Positions 16,132 through 24,974 are shown, numbered from the stretch's first letter. The stretch: 64,000 nt of DNA from Blastopirellula sp. J2-11 (GCF_024584705.1 NZ_CP097384.1:496001-560000); one strand, 5' to 3'. Program-made: numbers and translations. The notes: generated by a model not told the origin, from the letters alone.

Positions 16132-17695
16132 ACGCCGCTTTCTTCGCTTCCTTGGCGGGCGCGGGTCGACGCTGCAGCCAGCCTTCGCCGATTACATGCA
16201 GCGCGACGCGGTCTTCCAGGTTCGGGCGAAACACCGTCAACAGCAGCAGCGGCATGTACCACGCGAGATAAGTCGCGCCGTCGTTGGCGTGCCAAAATTG
16301 GGCGGCCAGCATGATCGCGGCGCTGCAGCTGAGCATCGTGCCCAGATTCTTTTGCGCCGGCCAAAACGCCAGGCCGCAGGCGCAGATTACAAACGCCGCC
16401 AAGATCGGGATGCGGAAGTCATTGGAGTAGATGAAGTAGTTCCAAAAGCCAGTAAAGCCTTCGCTACGCGGACTCCACAAGCCGAACATTGCACTGAACT
16501 GATTCAGGAACGTCGTGAGGTTTGGCGCGACCAGCGCCAGGGTCAGCGTCAGCAGCAGCAGCATAGCGGTCACGCCGATTGCAAACCGGACGACTCCCCG
16601 CTGCCAATAAAAGCTAATCCAGAGCGGCAGCAAAAAGAGAGGGTAATAGACGGTGCCGATCGCTAATCCCAGGAAGATGCCAGCCCAAGTAGGCCGCCGA
16701 TAACAAAGGATCGCCCAAACCAGCAGCGCCCCCGGCAAGACGTGATCAACGCGACCGGTGTAGAGCGCCGTATAGGGGATTAACAGGTAAAGCAGCGCCG
16801 CGCCGATTCCCATCGAGAGATTCTCGAAGTGTCGATAGCCGATCAGCACTACGCCGACCAGCATCGCCAGATTCGACAAGATTGCGACCAGCTTCGTCAG
16901 GATGACGATGATGCGTTGGCTACGGGCCTCTTCGTTAGTGGTCGGTTCGGACTGAGCGAACTGTGAAGTGGGAATCCGTGGCAAGAAGCTAAGCAGGCGA
17001 TAGCCGGGACCAAAGTGTCGCAGCGACTTCTCGACCTCTTCCGAGTCGCCGCTGGCCAGCATCATCTCGGCGGCGCGAATCCCGCGCACGTCGGCCTCGC
17101 TTGGACGACCGACAATGATATTCGCCATCAGGAAGATAAAGAGGGCGATGCTCATGAAGGTCATGCCGCCGACCGTCAAGTTCGGTTCCAGCATCGGACG
17201 ACGAACCATCGTCGGATCAATGAACAGCCGCACGACCAACAGGCCGCTCAGGCAGAAGAGCCAGATGTAGCCATACTTTTCGAGTTGCCGCCCAATGTCG
17301 CGAGCCGCCGTTCGCGCCGCTTCCTTTTCGTCCGCCTCGGAGGGGTTCTCTGGCAAGGGAACGACTTCCGCCAATTCGGGTTCTTCGCCGGGCTCCAGAT
17401 CAAACGAGTTCGAGAGTTCAGCGGTCGGCGGAAGCGGGAGTTGTGAGTTCGGATCGTCGGGGGAAGCGTCAGGGTTGGCCGCAGCGATCGCCGGCTGCGA
17501 CGATTCCAAGATTTGCTGTTGCCCAAAATGGACCATCAGCATTCCCGGCGCCATCAAGATGATCAGGAAGATGTCAAGATTGCGGACGCTCCAGACCCGA
17601 TTGAACTTAAAGTACAGACCAATCGCCAGCAGCGACGCGACATAGGCCCACGTCGAGGGATTGATGCTTTCGTATTGAAAGAGGATCTCACGCAT
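16130..17695 (-). CDS. Polytopic membrane protein of unknown function
   Basis: The 521-residue protein has about eleven to twelve hydrophobic helices. The first pair lies near residues 18-60. A Pro/Glu-rich loop (roughly 70-125) with SQLPLPPTAELSNSF follows, then helices from about 140 onward. A Tyr/Arg loop YTGRVDHVLPGALLVWA sits between central helices and the C-terminus is basic and Ala/Lys-rich. The arrangement resembles glycosyltransferase/mannosyltransferase-type membrane proteins, but I see no catalytic signature and leave it unassigned. It is convergent with the CoA-binding gene; its stop abuts a small palindrome. Confidence 0.8.
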   Translation of the reverse strand: MREILFQYESINPSTWAYVASLLAIGLYFKFNRVWSVRNLDIFLIILMAPGMLMVHFGQQQILESSQPAIAAANPDASPDDPNSQLPLPPTAELSNSFDLEPGEEPELAEVVPLPENPSEADEKEAARTAARDIGRQLEKYGYIWLFCLSGLLVVRLFIDPTMVRRPMLEPNLTVGGMTFMSIALFIFLMANIIVGRPSEADVRGIRAAEMMLASGDSEEVEKSLRHFGPGYRLLSFLPRIPTSQFAQSEPTTNEEARSQRIIVILTKLVAILSNLAMLVGVVLIGYRHFENLSMGIGAALLYLLIPYTALYTGRVDHVLPGALLVWAILCYRRPTWAGIFLGLAIGTVYYPLFLLPLWISFYWQRGVVRFAIGVTAMLLLLTLTLALVAPNLTTFLNQFSAMFGLWSPRSEGFTGFWNYFIYSNDFRIPILAAFVICACGLAFWPAQKNLGTMLSCSAAIMLAAQFWHANDGATYLAWYMPLLLLTVFRPNLEDRVALHVIGEGWLQRRPAPAKEAKKAA

Positions 17696-18100
17696 CGTTA
17701 CTTTCGGCGTGAGCCATGGTGCGGTTGCGCATATCAGGACCGCCGCCGAGCGATCACGGAGGCATCAAAGTCAGGTTGGGGATTCAAGTCAATCTATTCA
17801 GCATATTGGTTTTTGCGATAGATGCAAGAACAAGCCCGCTCGCCAATGGTTGCGAGCGATGTCGTAAGCCTTTATTAAAAAAAGGTTTGCGCAGACAAGG
17901 CGCCCTATGTCGCCATGATGGACCAGCACCGGCGAATCGCGGATGTTTTGCCAAAGTATGCCCCAATGGGGGCGTAATTCGTCATCGCCTGCGGAAAGCT
18001 TCATTAACCGACTGCGCCGGTCATCGGCGTTTCTTCATCTTTCCCAACTAGCCTAGGACGGTATTGCGCCAAATGGGCCAAGGGAACGAAAGCGGCAAGT
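17696..18100. other. 405-bp non-coding gap between divergent genes
   Basis: No open frame here looks like a gene, and no repeat family seen elsewhere in the window is present. Its position between divergent starts makes it the likely promoter region for the membrane protein and the zinc-ribbon protein. A T/A-rich patch at 17870-17885 is the only compositional oddity. Confidence 0.5.
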
Positions 18101-18805
18101 ATGTCGGATGACGAGAGGATTCGCTTCAAATGCGATTCCTGCAAGCAAACACTCAAAGCGAAAGCGAAGCATGCTGGCCGTAGCTTCGCTTGTCCCTATT
18201 GCAGTACCAAGATCCGCGTTCCCCAGGTCGCCGGAGAGAAAGCGACCGCTGACGACAGCGGTTTGCCGGTCGACAGTCAGCCTCCCGCTAATGAAACCAA
18301 GGGAGCGCCGGTGGTCAAAAGCGTCCAACCAAAGTCACGGGATCGCTCGACTGTCATTCTCAAGACAGGTCCTCCGGCCAAAGAAAAGCAAAAACGGTCT
18401 GCCCGCAAGCTGGGAGTGGAGTTTGAAGCGGATGTCAGCGAGCGAGAACTAGAGCAATTGATCCAGTGGGCCAAGCAAAACCGCAAGCAGCGGATCAAAG
18501 AAGCGACCGACAAATTTCAGGCGATCGTCAGCGAGATCACCCCTGTCGAATGGATGGATGAGATGCTCGTCCGCCGTTTTTCGGGCGTTCTCGTTTTGTT
18601 TGATACGGACGAGATGGAAGGAAGCGCCGAGAACGCTGCTAAAGCATCGCCCCGGCTCTTCTCGACCGAGAACCTTTCGCCCGACGAGATCGAGCGCCTT
18701 TTCGAACTATTGCCGCAGCTTTTCGCACGCACCGACGATGGAGCAATCCGCCCCATCGAAAATACGATGGCGACGTATCAGTTTGACGATGAGGAGGAGG
18801 ATTAA
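18101..18805 (+). CDS. Zinc-ribbon protein of unknown function
   Basis: The 234-residue protein begins with a clear zinc ribbon: FKCDSCKQTLKAKAKHAG, then FACPYCSTKIRVP, giving two CxxC pairs. A disordered Pro/Lys/Ser linker follows to about residue 105. A helical, charged domain (ERELEQLIQWAKQNRKQRI, LSPDEIERLFELLPQLF) comes next, then an acidic tail (DDEEED). Planctomycete proteins with this type of N-terminal ribbon are common, with varied C-terminal partners. No enzyme motif is seen. It is cytosolic by prediction, and stands alone. Confidence 0.82.
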   Translation: MSDDERIRFKCDSCKQTLKAKAKHAGRSFACPYCSTKIRVPQVAGEKATADDSGLPVDSQPPANETKGAPVVKSVQPKSRDRSTVILKTGPPAKEKQKRSARKLGVEFEADVSERELEQLIQWAKQNRKQRIKEATDKFQAIVSEITPVEWMDEMLVRRFSGVLVLFDTDEMEGSAENAAKASPRLFSTENLSPDEIERLFELLPQLFARTDDGAIRPIENTMATYQFDDEEED

Positions 18806-18845
18806 CGACTACCCCAAGCAGCGTCTCGCGCGGCGATCAAAACGG

Positions 18846-19994
18846 CTATTTCTTCGCCGCGTCGACCGCCAACGTTTGGAACGCTTTGCGGACGTCGCTG
18901 TCATCGCCGTTGCCGAAACCGCTACGCTGGATCATCAGGACGAAGATCCTCTGCTGCTTAGGATCGATCCAGCCTTGCGTACCAAAGGCGCCGCCGTGAC
19001 CGAACGTGCCGGGGCTGAGCATCTCGGTCACCCCTTGCGGAGTTTGCACCAGGCAAAAGCCAAGTCCCCAGCCGCAGCCGGCGGTGAAGCCAGTTTGCAG
19101 ATCGCCCGTTTGCAGCTTGGTCATCTCGGCGACGGCCGATTCTGACACGTAACGTTTGCCGTTCGACTGGCCGCCGTCGAGCATCATCTGGTAGTACTTC
19201 ACTAGGTCGGACGCGGTGGAGTGAAGACCGGCGCTCGGGTTAGGGCCTTTAACTTTGCTGGGGTCTGAATAGGGATTGCCGGAGTATTTCAGCGTGCCGG
19301 GATCGTCGCCGGGAGAGTAAATCTTGGCGGTGCGGGCCTGTTGCTCTTCGCTAGGAAAGAACGTCGTGTCATGCATGCCGAGCGGTTGGAAGAGGCGCGT
19401 GTCGAGGAAGTTCTCGAGCGGCATGCCGCTGACGATTTCGACAATGCGGCCGGCGACGGTTATTCCAGGACTGTATGACCATTTCGAGCCGGGCTGAAAC
19501 AGCAGCGAGCGCGTCGAAATATCTTGCGCGGCGTCGGCCAGCGAAGTCTCAAACGCTTGGCTCCCTTGGAAGCCGGCAGTATGAGTCAGGCAGTCGCGCA
19601 GGGTGATCGGTCGCGCAAGGGCTGAGCCATCTTTCAGTTGCGCCTTGGCGAAGGCCGGCAGGTATTTCGAGATCGGCTCGTCAAGCGACAGCTTGCCTTC
19701 GTTGACCAGCATCATGACGGCGGTTGCGGTGATTGGTTTGGTCATCGACGCGATGGCGAACATCGTGTCGGTCGTCATCGGGCGATCGGTTTCGAGGTCG
19801 GCTTTGCCGTCGGCGGCGTGATGAATGATCTGGCCCTCTTGGGCGACCAGCGTGACCGCGCCAGAGATTTTTCCGGCGGCGGCGAACTTCTGCATCGCCG
19901 CTGAGATCGCCGGAATCTGGGGGGTGTCGGCCGCCGCGATCGGCGCCAGCAGAAATAGCATGGATAGGGAGAGTAAGGCAGTCAGGCGACGCAT
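18846..19994 (-). CDS. Secreted serine hydrolase, beta-lactamase (class C/PBP) family
   Basis: The 382-residue protein has a signal peptide (MRRLTALLSLSMLFLLAPIA). The family catalytic motifs are present: SMTK (Ser83-Lys86) in MFAIASMTKPITATA, KWSYSP containing the YxN-like tyrosine (Y-S-P here), and a C-terminal HGG-type GHGGAFGTQGW. The family covers esterases, D-aminopeptidases and class C beta-lactamases. Most environmental members are esterases or peptidases, so resistance should not be inferred. Convergent with the zinc-ribbon gene with a 40-bp gap; a divergent His-rich gene lies beyond its start. Confidence 0.9.
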   Translation of the reverse strand: MRRLTALLSLSMLFLLAPIAAADTPQIPAISAAMQKFAAAGKISGAVTLVAQEGQIIHHAADGKADLETDRPMTTDTMFAIASMTKPITATAVMMLVNEGKLSLDEPISKYLPAFAKAQLKDGSALARPITLRDCLTHTAGFQGSQAFETSLADAAQDISTRSLLFQPGSKWSYSPGITVAGRIVEIVSGMPLENFLDTRLFQPLGMHDTTFFPSEEQQARTAKIYSPGDDPGTLKYSGNPYSDPSKVKGPNPSAGLHSTASDLVKYYQMMLDGGQSNGKRYVSESAVAEMTKLQTGDLQTGFTAGCGWGLGFCLVQTPQGVTEMLSPGTFGHGGAFGTQGWIDPKQQRIFVLMIQRSGFGNGDDSDVRKAFQTLAVDAAKK

Positions 19995-20125
19995 CGGTAG
20001 GCTCCTCGGGTAGCGGCGGAAATGGGGGGTGCCCTCAATTTAACGGACTCCGATGCGGTTTTCCTCCTTTTGCGGCCAATTCGCTAGGTTTCGGGGAGAA
20101 GTCGATGAAGAATTGAGGTTTGCCG

Positions 20126-20184
20126 TTGATTTTACGGCGAATCTGGATAGTATTGAGCTTGTACTTGAGTGCAATTGAATTGCA
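20126..20184 (+). promoter_or_regulatory. Candidate promoter with 7-1-7 palindromic operator
   Basis: TTGATT (20126-20131) and TAGTAT (20148-20153), separated by 16 nt, form a plausible housekeeping promoter. Just downstream, TGCAATT-G-AATTGCA at 20170-20184 is a perfect 7-1-7 palindrome, the architecture recognised by Fur-superfamily repressors (Fur, Zur). It lies 28 nt before the ATG of the His-rich gene. The assignment to a metalloregulator is inference from the palindrome layout and the nature of the product. Confidence 0.5.
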
Positions 20185-20212
20185 AGTCTGGTCCCGATTG
20201 CAAATTTTCCTG

Positions 20213-20626
20213 ATGCAGAATCTGACCGCCAAATTCGTCTTCCTCGCTTATGTCGCTTCGGTGACGTTGGCTCAGGGGTTGCACGGGCTGTCAGGTTGCA
20301 CTCACGGACACGCTCCGCATACGCACGTCCATGCGCATGCTCACGGCGATCATGGTCATCATCACCACCAGCATGATCATGCGCACGCGTCGATCGTCCA
20401 GACGCCGCGAACCATCGTGCTGGGCGAAGTTCAGCTGCGCAGCGATTCGCACGCCTGGCATGACTGCTCGATTTGCCACTTTCTGCAGCAGAATCTCACC
20501 TACGCTGCAGCGACGTCTACCGATGTCGCTCAAGAGGTCGCACGTTCGCTAGTGCGGACGCTGCCCGCTTCGCCGCAACTGGCGATTTTCTCTCCGGTCT
20601 CGCCTCGAGCGCCGCCGGTCGTTTAA
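20213..20626 (+). CDS. Exported His-rich protein with CxxC motif (putative metal-binding)
   Basis: The 137-residue protein has an N-terminal hydrophobic segment (FVFLAYVASVTLAQGL). An extreme histidine-rich stretch follows at about residues 30-62, alternating His with Ala, Gly and Asp. The motif SHAWHDCSICHFLQQNL comes later; its CxxC is flanked by histidines, reminiscent of DUF2946-type exported metal-related proteins. A role in binding zinc, copper or nickel outside the membrane is likely. The ATG at 20213 is used; a TTG at 20120 would overlap the promoter and palindrome. It is followed by another His-rich exported protein gene 133 nt downstream. Confidence 0.75.
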   Translation: MQNLTAKFVFLAYVASVTLAQGLHGLSGCTHGHAPHTHVHAHAHGDHGHHHHQHDHAHASIVQTPRTIVLGEVQLRSDSHAWHDCSICHFLQQNLTYAAATSTDVAQEVARSLVRTLPASPQLAIFSPVSPRAPPVV

Positions 20627-20631
20627 CGCAT

Positions 20632-20650
20632 GGCGCAGTTTCGCTGCGCC
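20632..20650 (+). other. Hairpin after the His-rich gene
   Basis: GGCGCAG-TTTCG-CTGCGCC is a perfect 7-bp stem 6 nt after the stop, without a T-tract. It may attenuate or stabilise the 3' end before the DUF1559 gene. Confidence 0.45.
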
Positions 20651-20759
20651 GTGACATACGACTTGGTTTTGGATCGCAGCATGTCTGTTGTGATCGGCCT
20701 GACCGATTTTTTTGATCGCAGGCGACTCGAGCATTCCTATCTTCACCGGAGAGCCTACC

Positions 20760-21692
20760 GTGCCCAAGCGCGATGCATTTACGTTAGTTGAACTGTTGGT
20801 CGTGATTGCGATCATCGGCATTTTGATCGCTTTGTTGTTGCCGGCGGTGCAGCAAGCCCGTGAAGCGGCTCGACGGATGTCTTGCACTAACAACCTGAAA
20901 CAGATCGGCCTGGCGAGCCACAACTATCACGACACGTTCCAATCGTTCCCCTCTGGCTGGATCGCGACCGTCGAAGGAACCAGCACGCCGTTCGCGCATG
21001 GCGAACCTGGCTGGGGTTGGGGCGCACAGTTGTTGCCGATGCTGGAGCAACAGAATGTCGTCGACAACTTGATTGACTTCCGGCTTTCGATTCGCAACGC
21101 GGCCCACGAAGCGGTGCGGACGCATCATGTCCAAGGGTATCATTGCCCATCAGACCGAGCCCCGTTCACCTTTGAAGTGCATGGCGAAGAGCATGGCCAC
21201 GAAGAGTCCGAGGGCGAAGATCACGACGACATCGAACTCGCGTCCGCCAGTTATATCGGCGTCTTCGGTTCGACCGATAATGGAGCGACGACGATCGAAG
21301 ATTGCGAAGATTTTTCGGCCGGCGCCAAGTGCAGCGGCAACGGCGTCTTCCATCACAACAGCAACACGAGATTTGCCCATATCACCGACGGCACGTCCAA
21401 TACGTTCTTCTGCGGCGAGCGGATGTTTACCGACGAAGCGCCATCGACCTGGGTCGGTTCGGTGAGTGAATCGGAATACGCAATCGAGCGAATCTTAGGA
21501 ATCGTCGACGCCCATCCGCCGAATGACGACGACAACCATCCTGAAGATTTCCGCAGCCGTCACCCGGCCGGAACCAACTTTGCGTTTTGCGATGGTTCGG
21601 TCCATCTGATCGTCGAAACGATCGACATCCAGATCTATCGCAATCTGGCGAATCGACAAGATGGAAGCGTGATTCCGTCTGACGGGTACTAA
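20760..21692 (+). CDS. DUF1559 protein with prepilin-like N-terminus and His/Asp/Glu-rich insert
   Basis: The 310-residue protein starts at a GTG with GGAGAG about 6 nt upstream. The N-terminus is a type IV pilin-like helix: [20 protein letters not shown], with the predicted prepilin peptidase cut before Phe (Ala rather than Gly at -1) and Glu at +5. The planctomycete DUF1559 hallmark follows ([34 protein letters not shown]), as does the C-terminal H-x-G..DG motif ([18 protein letters not shown]). Unusual is an insert near residue 140 ([17 protein letters not shown]) rich in metal ligands. It is probably a surface pseudopilin-like protein of unknown function. The His-rich neighbour upstream suggests metal-related co-function. 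Confidence 0.9.
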   Translation: MPKRDAFTLVELLVVIAIIGILIALLLPAVQQAREAARRMSCTNNLKQIGLASHNYHDTFQSFPSGWIATVEGTSTPFAHGEPGWGWGAQLLPMLEQQNVVDNLIDFRLSIRNAAHEAVRTHHVQGYHCPSDRAPFTFEVHGEEHGHEESEGEDHDDIELASASYIGVFGSTDNGATTIEDCEDFSAGAKCSGNGVFHHNSNTRFAHITDGTSNTFFCGERMFTDEAPSTWVGSVSESEYAIERILGIVDAHPPNDDDNHPEDFRSRHPAGTNFAFCDGSVHLIVETIDIQIYRNLANRQDGSVIPSDGY

Positions 21693-21714
21693 TCGAGCGA
21701 TGACGATCAGCAAC

Positions 21715-21740
21715 AAAAACAGGGGCCGATATCGGCCCCT
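21715..21740 (-). terminator. Intrinsic terminator between convergent genes
   Basis: AGGGGCCGAT-ATCGGCCCCT is a perfect 20-bp palindrome. On the minus strand it is followed by GTTTTTGTTG, so it terminates the hydrolase gene; the stem can also stop transcription arriving from the DUF1559 gene. Confidence 0.75.
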
Positions 21741-21770
21741 GAACTGTTGATTGTTGTTCGTGCGGCGAGA

Positions 21771-22652
21771 CTATTTCTGCTCGCCCAGCATTCCTTGCTT
21801 CTGCATGAACGAGGTCACGACCTTCGGCCAGTGGGTCACTTCATGCTCGGTGGGGCGAAGTCCATAGCCGTGTCCGCCGGTCGGGTAGATATGGAGTTCT
21901 GCCGACGTCTTCAACCGCTTTAGCCCCAGAAAGAAGGCGATGCTGTTGTTGCAGGGGATCGGGTCATCTTCGGCGTGAATCATGATCGCCGGAGGAGTGG
22001 TCGCGGTTACTTGGACGAGGTCATTCAGGACGACGCTATCGGGTTCAGTGGTCAGATAGGCGGGATAAACCAGCACCAAGAAATCAGGGCGACTGCTGAG
22101 CTTGTCGGCGTCATCGATCGGTTCGTACGTTTTCAGTTCGTGACAAACCCCGGTGATCGCGGTCAGATTGCCGCCGGCCGAGAAGCCGAGCAGCCCAATG
22201 CGGTTGGGATCAATGTCCCACGCGGCGGCATGTTCGCGCGTCAATCGCATCGCTCGCTGGGCGTCTTGCATCGGCCCGATCTGGTAGTCTCCTTTGGCCC
22301 GCGGCACGCGATAGTGGAGGAGGACGGCGGTGACGCCGATGTCGTTGAGCCATTTAGCGACTTCGGTCCCTTCCAGATCATACGCCAGAATGTTGTAACC
22401 GCCGCCGGGACAGACGACGACCGCAGCGCCGTTGCGCTTATCGGCAGCGGGTTGATAGACCGTAATCATCGGTTTGGTGACCTTGGTCACTTTGCGTCCG
22501 ATCCGCTGATCGATTACTTCAACAATTTCTTCTTTGACCGATTGGTCTTGGTCAGGAACCTGACCGGCAGGCCAGAGGTTGAGTTCCGTATTATCCGCCA
22601 AAACCGGCGAAGCGGCGAGGCTGAGCAACGCAGCGGCGAGCATGGTTTTCAT
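21771..22652 (-). CDS. Secreted alpha/beta hydrolase (BD-FAE/esterase-like)
   Basis: The 293-residue protein has a signal peptide (MKTMLAAALLSLAASPVLA). The fold signature is VVVCPGGGYNILAYD (oxyanion-hole GGG region), nucleophile elbow LLGFSAGGNLTA, acid MIHAEDDPIP and catalytic His TGGHGYGL. It matches the secreted acetyl-esterase/BD-FAE-like group that planctomycetes use in multiple copies, probably removing ester groups from plant or algal polysaccharides. Substrate is not predictable. The gene is monocistronic; a repeat arm and a palindromic element lie upstream of its start. Confidence 0.9.
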   Translation of the reverse strand: MKTMLAAALLSLAASPVLADNTELNLWPAGQVPDQDQSVKEEIVEVIDQRIGRKVTKVTKPMITVYQPAADKRNGAAVVVCPGGGYNILAYDLEGTEVAKWLNDIGVTAVLLHYRVPRAKGDYQIGPMQDAQRAMRLTREHAAAWDIDPNRIGLLGFSAGGNLTAITGVCHELKTYEPIDDADKLSSRPDFLVLVYPAYLTTEPDSVVLNDLVQVTATTPPAIMIHAEDDPIPCNNSIAFFLGLKRLKTSAELHIYPTGGHGYGLRPTEHEVTHWPKVVTSFMQKQGMLGEQK

Positions 22653-22714
22653 GGGGAAACCTGGGGTGAGAGTTTTGAAGTTGTGTCATTTGGCGTTGCG
22701 TATCGGCATTTCTC

Positions 22715-22754
22715 TTCATAGCACGAAACGCGAGTTTTGAGGTTGCGCTATTTC
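22715..22754. repeat. Solo arm of the family A inverted-repeat element
   Basis: The stretch with CGCGAGTTTTGAGGTTGCGC then TATTTC matches the outer end of the family A elements (copy at 46095-46361, right arm reversed), without the core or the partner arm. Confidence 0.65.
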
Positions 22755-22765
22755 GAATCAATCGA

Positions 22766-22865
22766 ACACTAGCCCGCCAGCGCCAGCGAGGGAATACGGC
22801 TCGCCACTTCAATCCGTGTTAGGATCGCCAACTTTATTCCCTCGCTGGCGCTGGCGGGCTAGTGT
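22766..22865. repeat. Palindromic element, CACTAGCCCG family, perfect 31-bp arms
   Basis: Arms at 22766-22796 and 22835-22865 are perfect inverted repeats of 31 bp, beginning ACACTAGCCCGCCAGCGCC and ending GCGAGGGAATA, with a 38-bp spacer. The same arm sequence in diverged form occurs at 40345-40490 and 6593-6817. It lies in the 409-bp gap between the hydrolase and ankyrin genes; the rest of that gap shows nothing else. Confidence 0.9.
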
Positions 22866-23061
22866 GACGATTTGCGGTTGATTCTGGCCGTAATAACGTC
22901 CTTTATTCGTGTTCGATTGCTCGCGCTTCGGGCGACGAAGAAAAATCGGCGCCTCTGATTTCACAAAACGCAACTTCACTAGGTGAGGGCAGGGAGGTGG
23001 CGTATCCGCGAGAATAGCCGACGCCGCAGAGCGATGCAACTTTGGGCGGAAGAGGGACGCA

Positions 23062-23604
23062 TCAACGCTCGGTTTGCAACTCATCCGCGCTCATCGCGCC
23101 ATGACTGCGCAATAGTTCGATCACCGCCGGATCATCGGTCCAGTCGAGCGCCGCCAGTTGGCAGCCGGGGTCGCCGTATAGATTGTATAGCCGGTTCAAG
23201 TCGGCGCCGGCTTCGACCAACAGCGTCACGTAGCGAAGTCGGCGATCCGGAGAGATCTTCCAATTGAGGGCCGAAACGAGCGAGCGATCGAGGTTCGGGT
23301 TAGCGCCGCGCTTGATCAACAACTCGACCACTTCATCCTTCTCGTGCATGATCGCCGTTTGCAGCGGCGTTTCGCCGGTCGGAATCAGTTGAACATCGAT
23401 GTTGTAGCCTGCGTCCAGCATCACCGCGACGACTGATGCTGCACCCCGTTTGACCGCCAGATTGAGCCAAGTACGTTTCAGATCTTCGGTCGTGACAAAG
23501 TCTCGGACCAACGAACGATCGGCGGTGAGAATCTCTTGCACCAGGGCGGCGTCGCCGGCATAAATGGCGCGGCCCAGGTTTTGATTAGCGATCGGATCAA
23601 ACAA
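23062..23604 (-). CDS. Ankyrin-repeat protein
   Basis: The 180-residue cytosolic protein has about four ankyrin-type repeats: LGRAIYAGDAALVQEIL, LNLAVKRGAASVVAVMLDAG, TPLQTAIMHEKDEVVELLIK then RGANPNL, and LRYVTLLVEAGADLN. There is no signal peptide and no enzymatic domain. Such proteins mediate protein-protein contacts; no partner is evident. It lies 41 nt downstream of the site-2 protease gene on the same strand, so the two may be co-transcribed. Confidence 0.85.
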   Translation of the reverse strand: MFDPIANQNLGRAIYAGDAALVQEILTADRSLVRDFVTTEDLKRTWLNLAVKRGAASVVAVMLDAGYNIDVQLIPTGETPLQTAIMHEKDEVVELLIKRGANPNLDRSLVSALNWKISPDRRLRYVTLLVEAGADLNRLYNLYGDPGCQLAALDWTDDPAVIELLRSHGAMSADELQTER

Positions 23605-23645
23605 CGGACGATGCTTTCCTGAATCGTGGGTCGAAACGTCCCATT

Positions 23646-24800
23646 CTAGCTGCTACTCTGCCGCAGCGCCGACCGGATCGCGATAAACTCGCCAACGTTT
23701 TCTAGATCGACCACGCCGACCAGTTGCCCGCCGACGACAATCGGCATCGAGTTACAAGCGCCTTGCTGCAGGCGTTCGTAGGCGGTTTGCAGCATTTCGC
23801 CGGGGGTAGCGACCTGAAAATCGGTTCGCATCACGGTGCTAACCGCCGCTCCGTTACCATTTTCGGCCAGCGCCTTCAGTAGGTCATGCTTGGTCAACAT
23901 CCCGACGACATGCCCCCCTTCGACCACCGGGAAATCTTGCTGAAATCCGGCGAGCACATGCGCCGCCGCGGCGCCGAGGGTTTCGTCTGGGCGGACCGTT
24001 TGAAAATGGGTGATCATGGCGCTGCGGATCGGAATGCCGGTCAGGGCAAATTTTCGCGTGACCATCGCCGCTTCCGCCGTCGCCCCCATCCAGACGAACA
24101 AGGCGATAAAAACGAGAAACGGATTGTAAAAGAGGCCGGCGAAGCCGAAGAGAAACGCCATCATTTGGCCGACTCCGGCGGCGATCTGCGTCGCCTGAAC
24201 GTAGTCCATGTTCATCGCCAGAAAAGCGCGAAGCACGCGTCCCCCGTCCATCGGAAACGCAGGCAGCATGTTGAACAGCACCATAATGACGTTGAAGCCG
24301 AACATGATGAAGCAGATCGACGCCGCCTGTTGCGCAAGCGTGTGATCGGTCATGGTCGAGATCGAGGAGTTTTCGGAAACGACGGAACTGAGATATTCCA
24401 GGGCCATATTGCGATCAGGGCCTAAACTGCCGATCAAGAGGGTCAGCGCCAGAAAGATCACCGCCAGCACGACGTTGACCATCGGCCCGGCGATCGCAAC
24501 CACGAGTTCTTGTTTCGGATCTTCCGGCATTCGCTCAAGCCGTGCGACGCCGCCGATCGGCAGCAGTGTGATGTCCTTCGTGCCGATTCCATAGCGTCGG
24601 GCAGCCAACGCATGCCCCAGTTCATGCAGCACCACAATGGTGAAAATAGCGACGACCATCGCCATCCCCAGCACCGCGTCGCTGAAATCGTCGCCGCGGG
24701 TCCAGTGAAGTGCGGCGAACCAGATCAAGATAATCAGGAAAGTGAAGTGGACGTAAACGCCGATGCCAAATAGCGTACCAATCCTTAACGACCATTTCAT
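23646..24800 (-). CDS. Site-2 protease family membrane metalloprotease (M50) with CBS pair
   Basis: The 384-residue protein is an integral-membrane zinc protease. The HExxH motif is in IVVLHELGHALAARRYG and the distal zinc ligand in NMLPAFPMDGGRVLRAFLA. Five to six hydrophobic helices cover residues 10-230. Two CBS domains follow at about 245-380 (MITHFQTVRPDETLGAAA, FPVVEGGHVVGMLTKHDLL, CNSMPIVVGGQLVGVVDLEN). CBS-containing S2P enzymes are thought to respond to nucleotide ligands while cleaving transmembrane substrates such as anti-sigma factors. The window contains one anti-sigma factor at 3858-4532, but a link is speculative. Confidence 0.92.
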   Translation of the reverse strand: MKWSLRIGTLFGIGVYVHFTFLIILIWFAALHWTRGDDFSDAVLGMAMVVAIFTIVVLHELGHALAARRYGIGTKDITLLPIGGVARLERMPEDPKQELVVAIAGPMVNVVLAVIFLALTLLIGSLGPDRNMALEYLSSVVSENSSISTMTDHTLAQQAASICFIMFGFNVIMVLFNMLPAFPMDGGRVLRAFLAMNMDYVQATQIAAGVGQMMAFLFGFAGLFYNPFLVFIALFVWMGATAEAAMVTRKFALTGIPIRSAMITHFQTVRPDETLGAAAAHVLAGFQQDFPVVEGGHVVGMLTKHDLLKALAENGNGAAVSTVMRTDFQVATPGEMLQTAYERLQQGACNSMPIVVGGQLVGVVDLENVGEFIAIRSALRQSSS

Positions 24801-24901
24801 GCGTAAACGCCTTTCGAGCCAGGTTGCAAGATCCAGGGTGAATTGTAGAGCAGATTTGGTTGGGCTAAAGCCGCTTCAGCCGGTTCTGACGAAACGCCAA
24901 C

Positions 24902-24930
24902 AAAAAAACGCCGCACTCCAGGGAGTACGG
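24902..24930 (-). terminator. Intrinsic terminator after the Asn/Tyr-rich gene
   Basis: On the minus strand CGCCGTACTCC and GGAGTGCGGCG pair around a minimal loop and are followed by T residues (TTTTTTT). Confidence 0.85.
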
Positions 24931-24974
24931 CGCTTTGCTGAACTTCAGCTATATCAAAGGTTTACCAAGCGAGG

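Noticed and set aside
17513-18051. Open frames in the divergent gap before the zinc-ribbon gene
   Set aside because: They extend from the antisense of the membrane-protein gene and have no recognisable protein features.
18846-19994. Serine hydrolase considered as an antibiotic-resistance beta-lactamase
   Set aside because: The family is mostly esterases and peptidases; the second motif is Y-S-P rather than the YxN of class C enzymes, and there is no resistance context.
20213-21692. His-rich genes considered as a toxin/antitoxin or pilus locus
   Set aside because: No other pilus assembly genes are nearby and DUF1559 proteins are dispersed, numerous planctomycete proteins.
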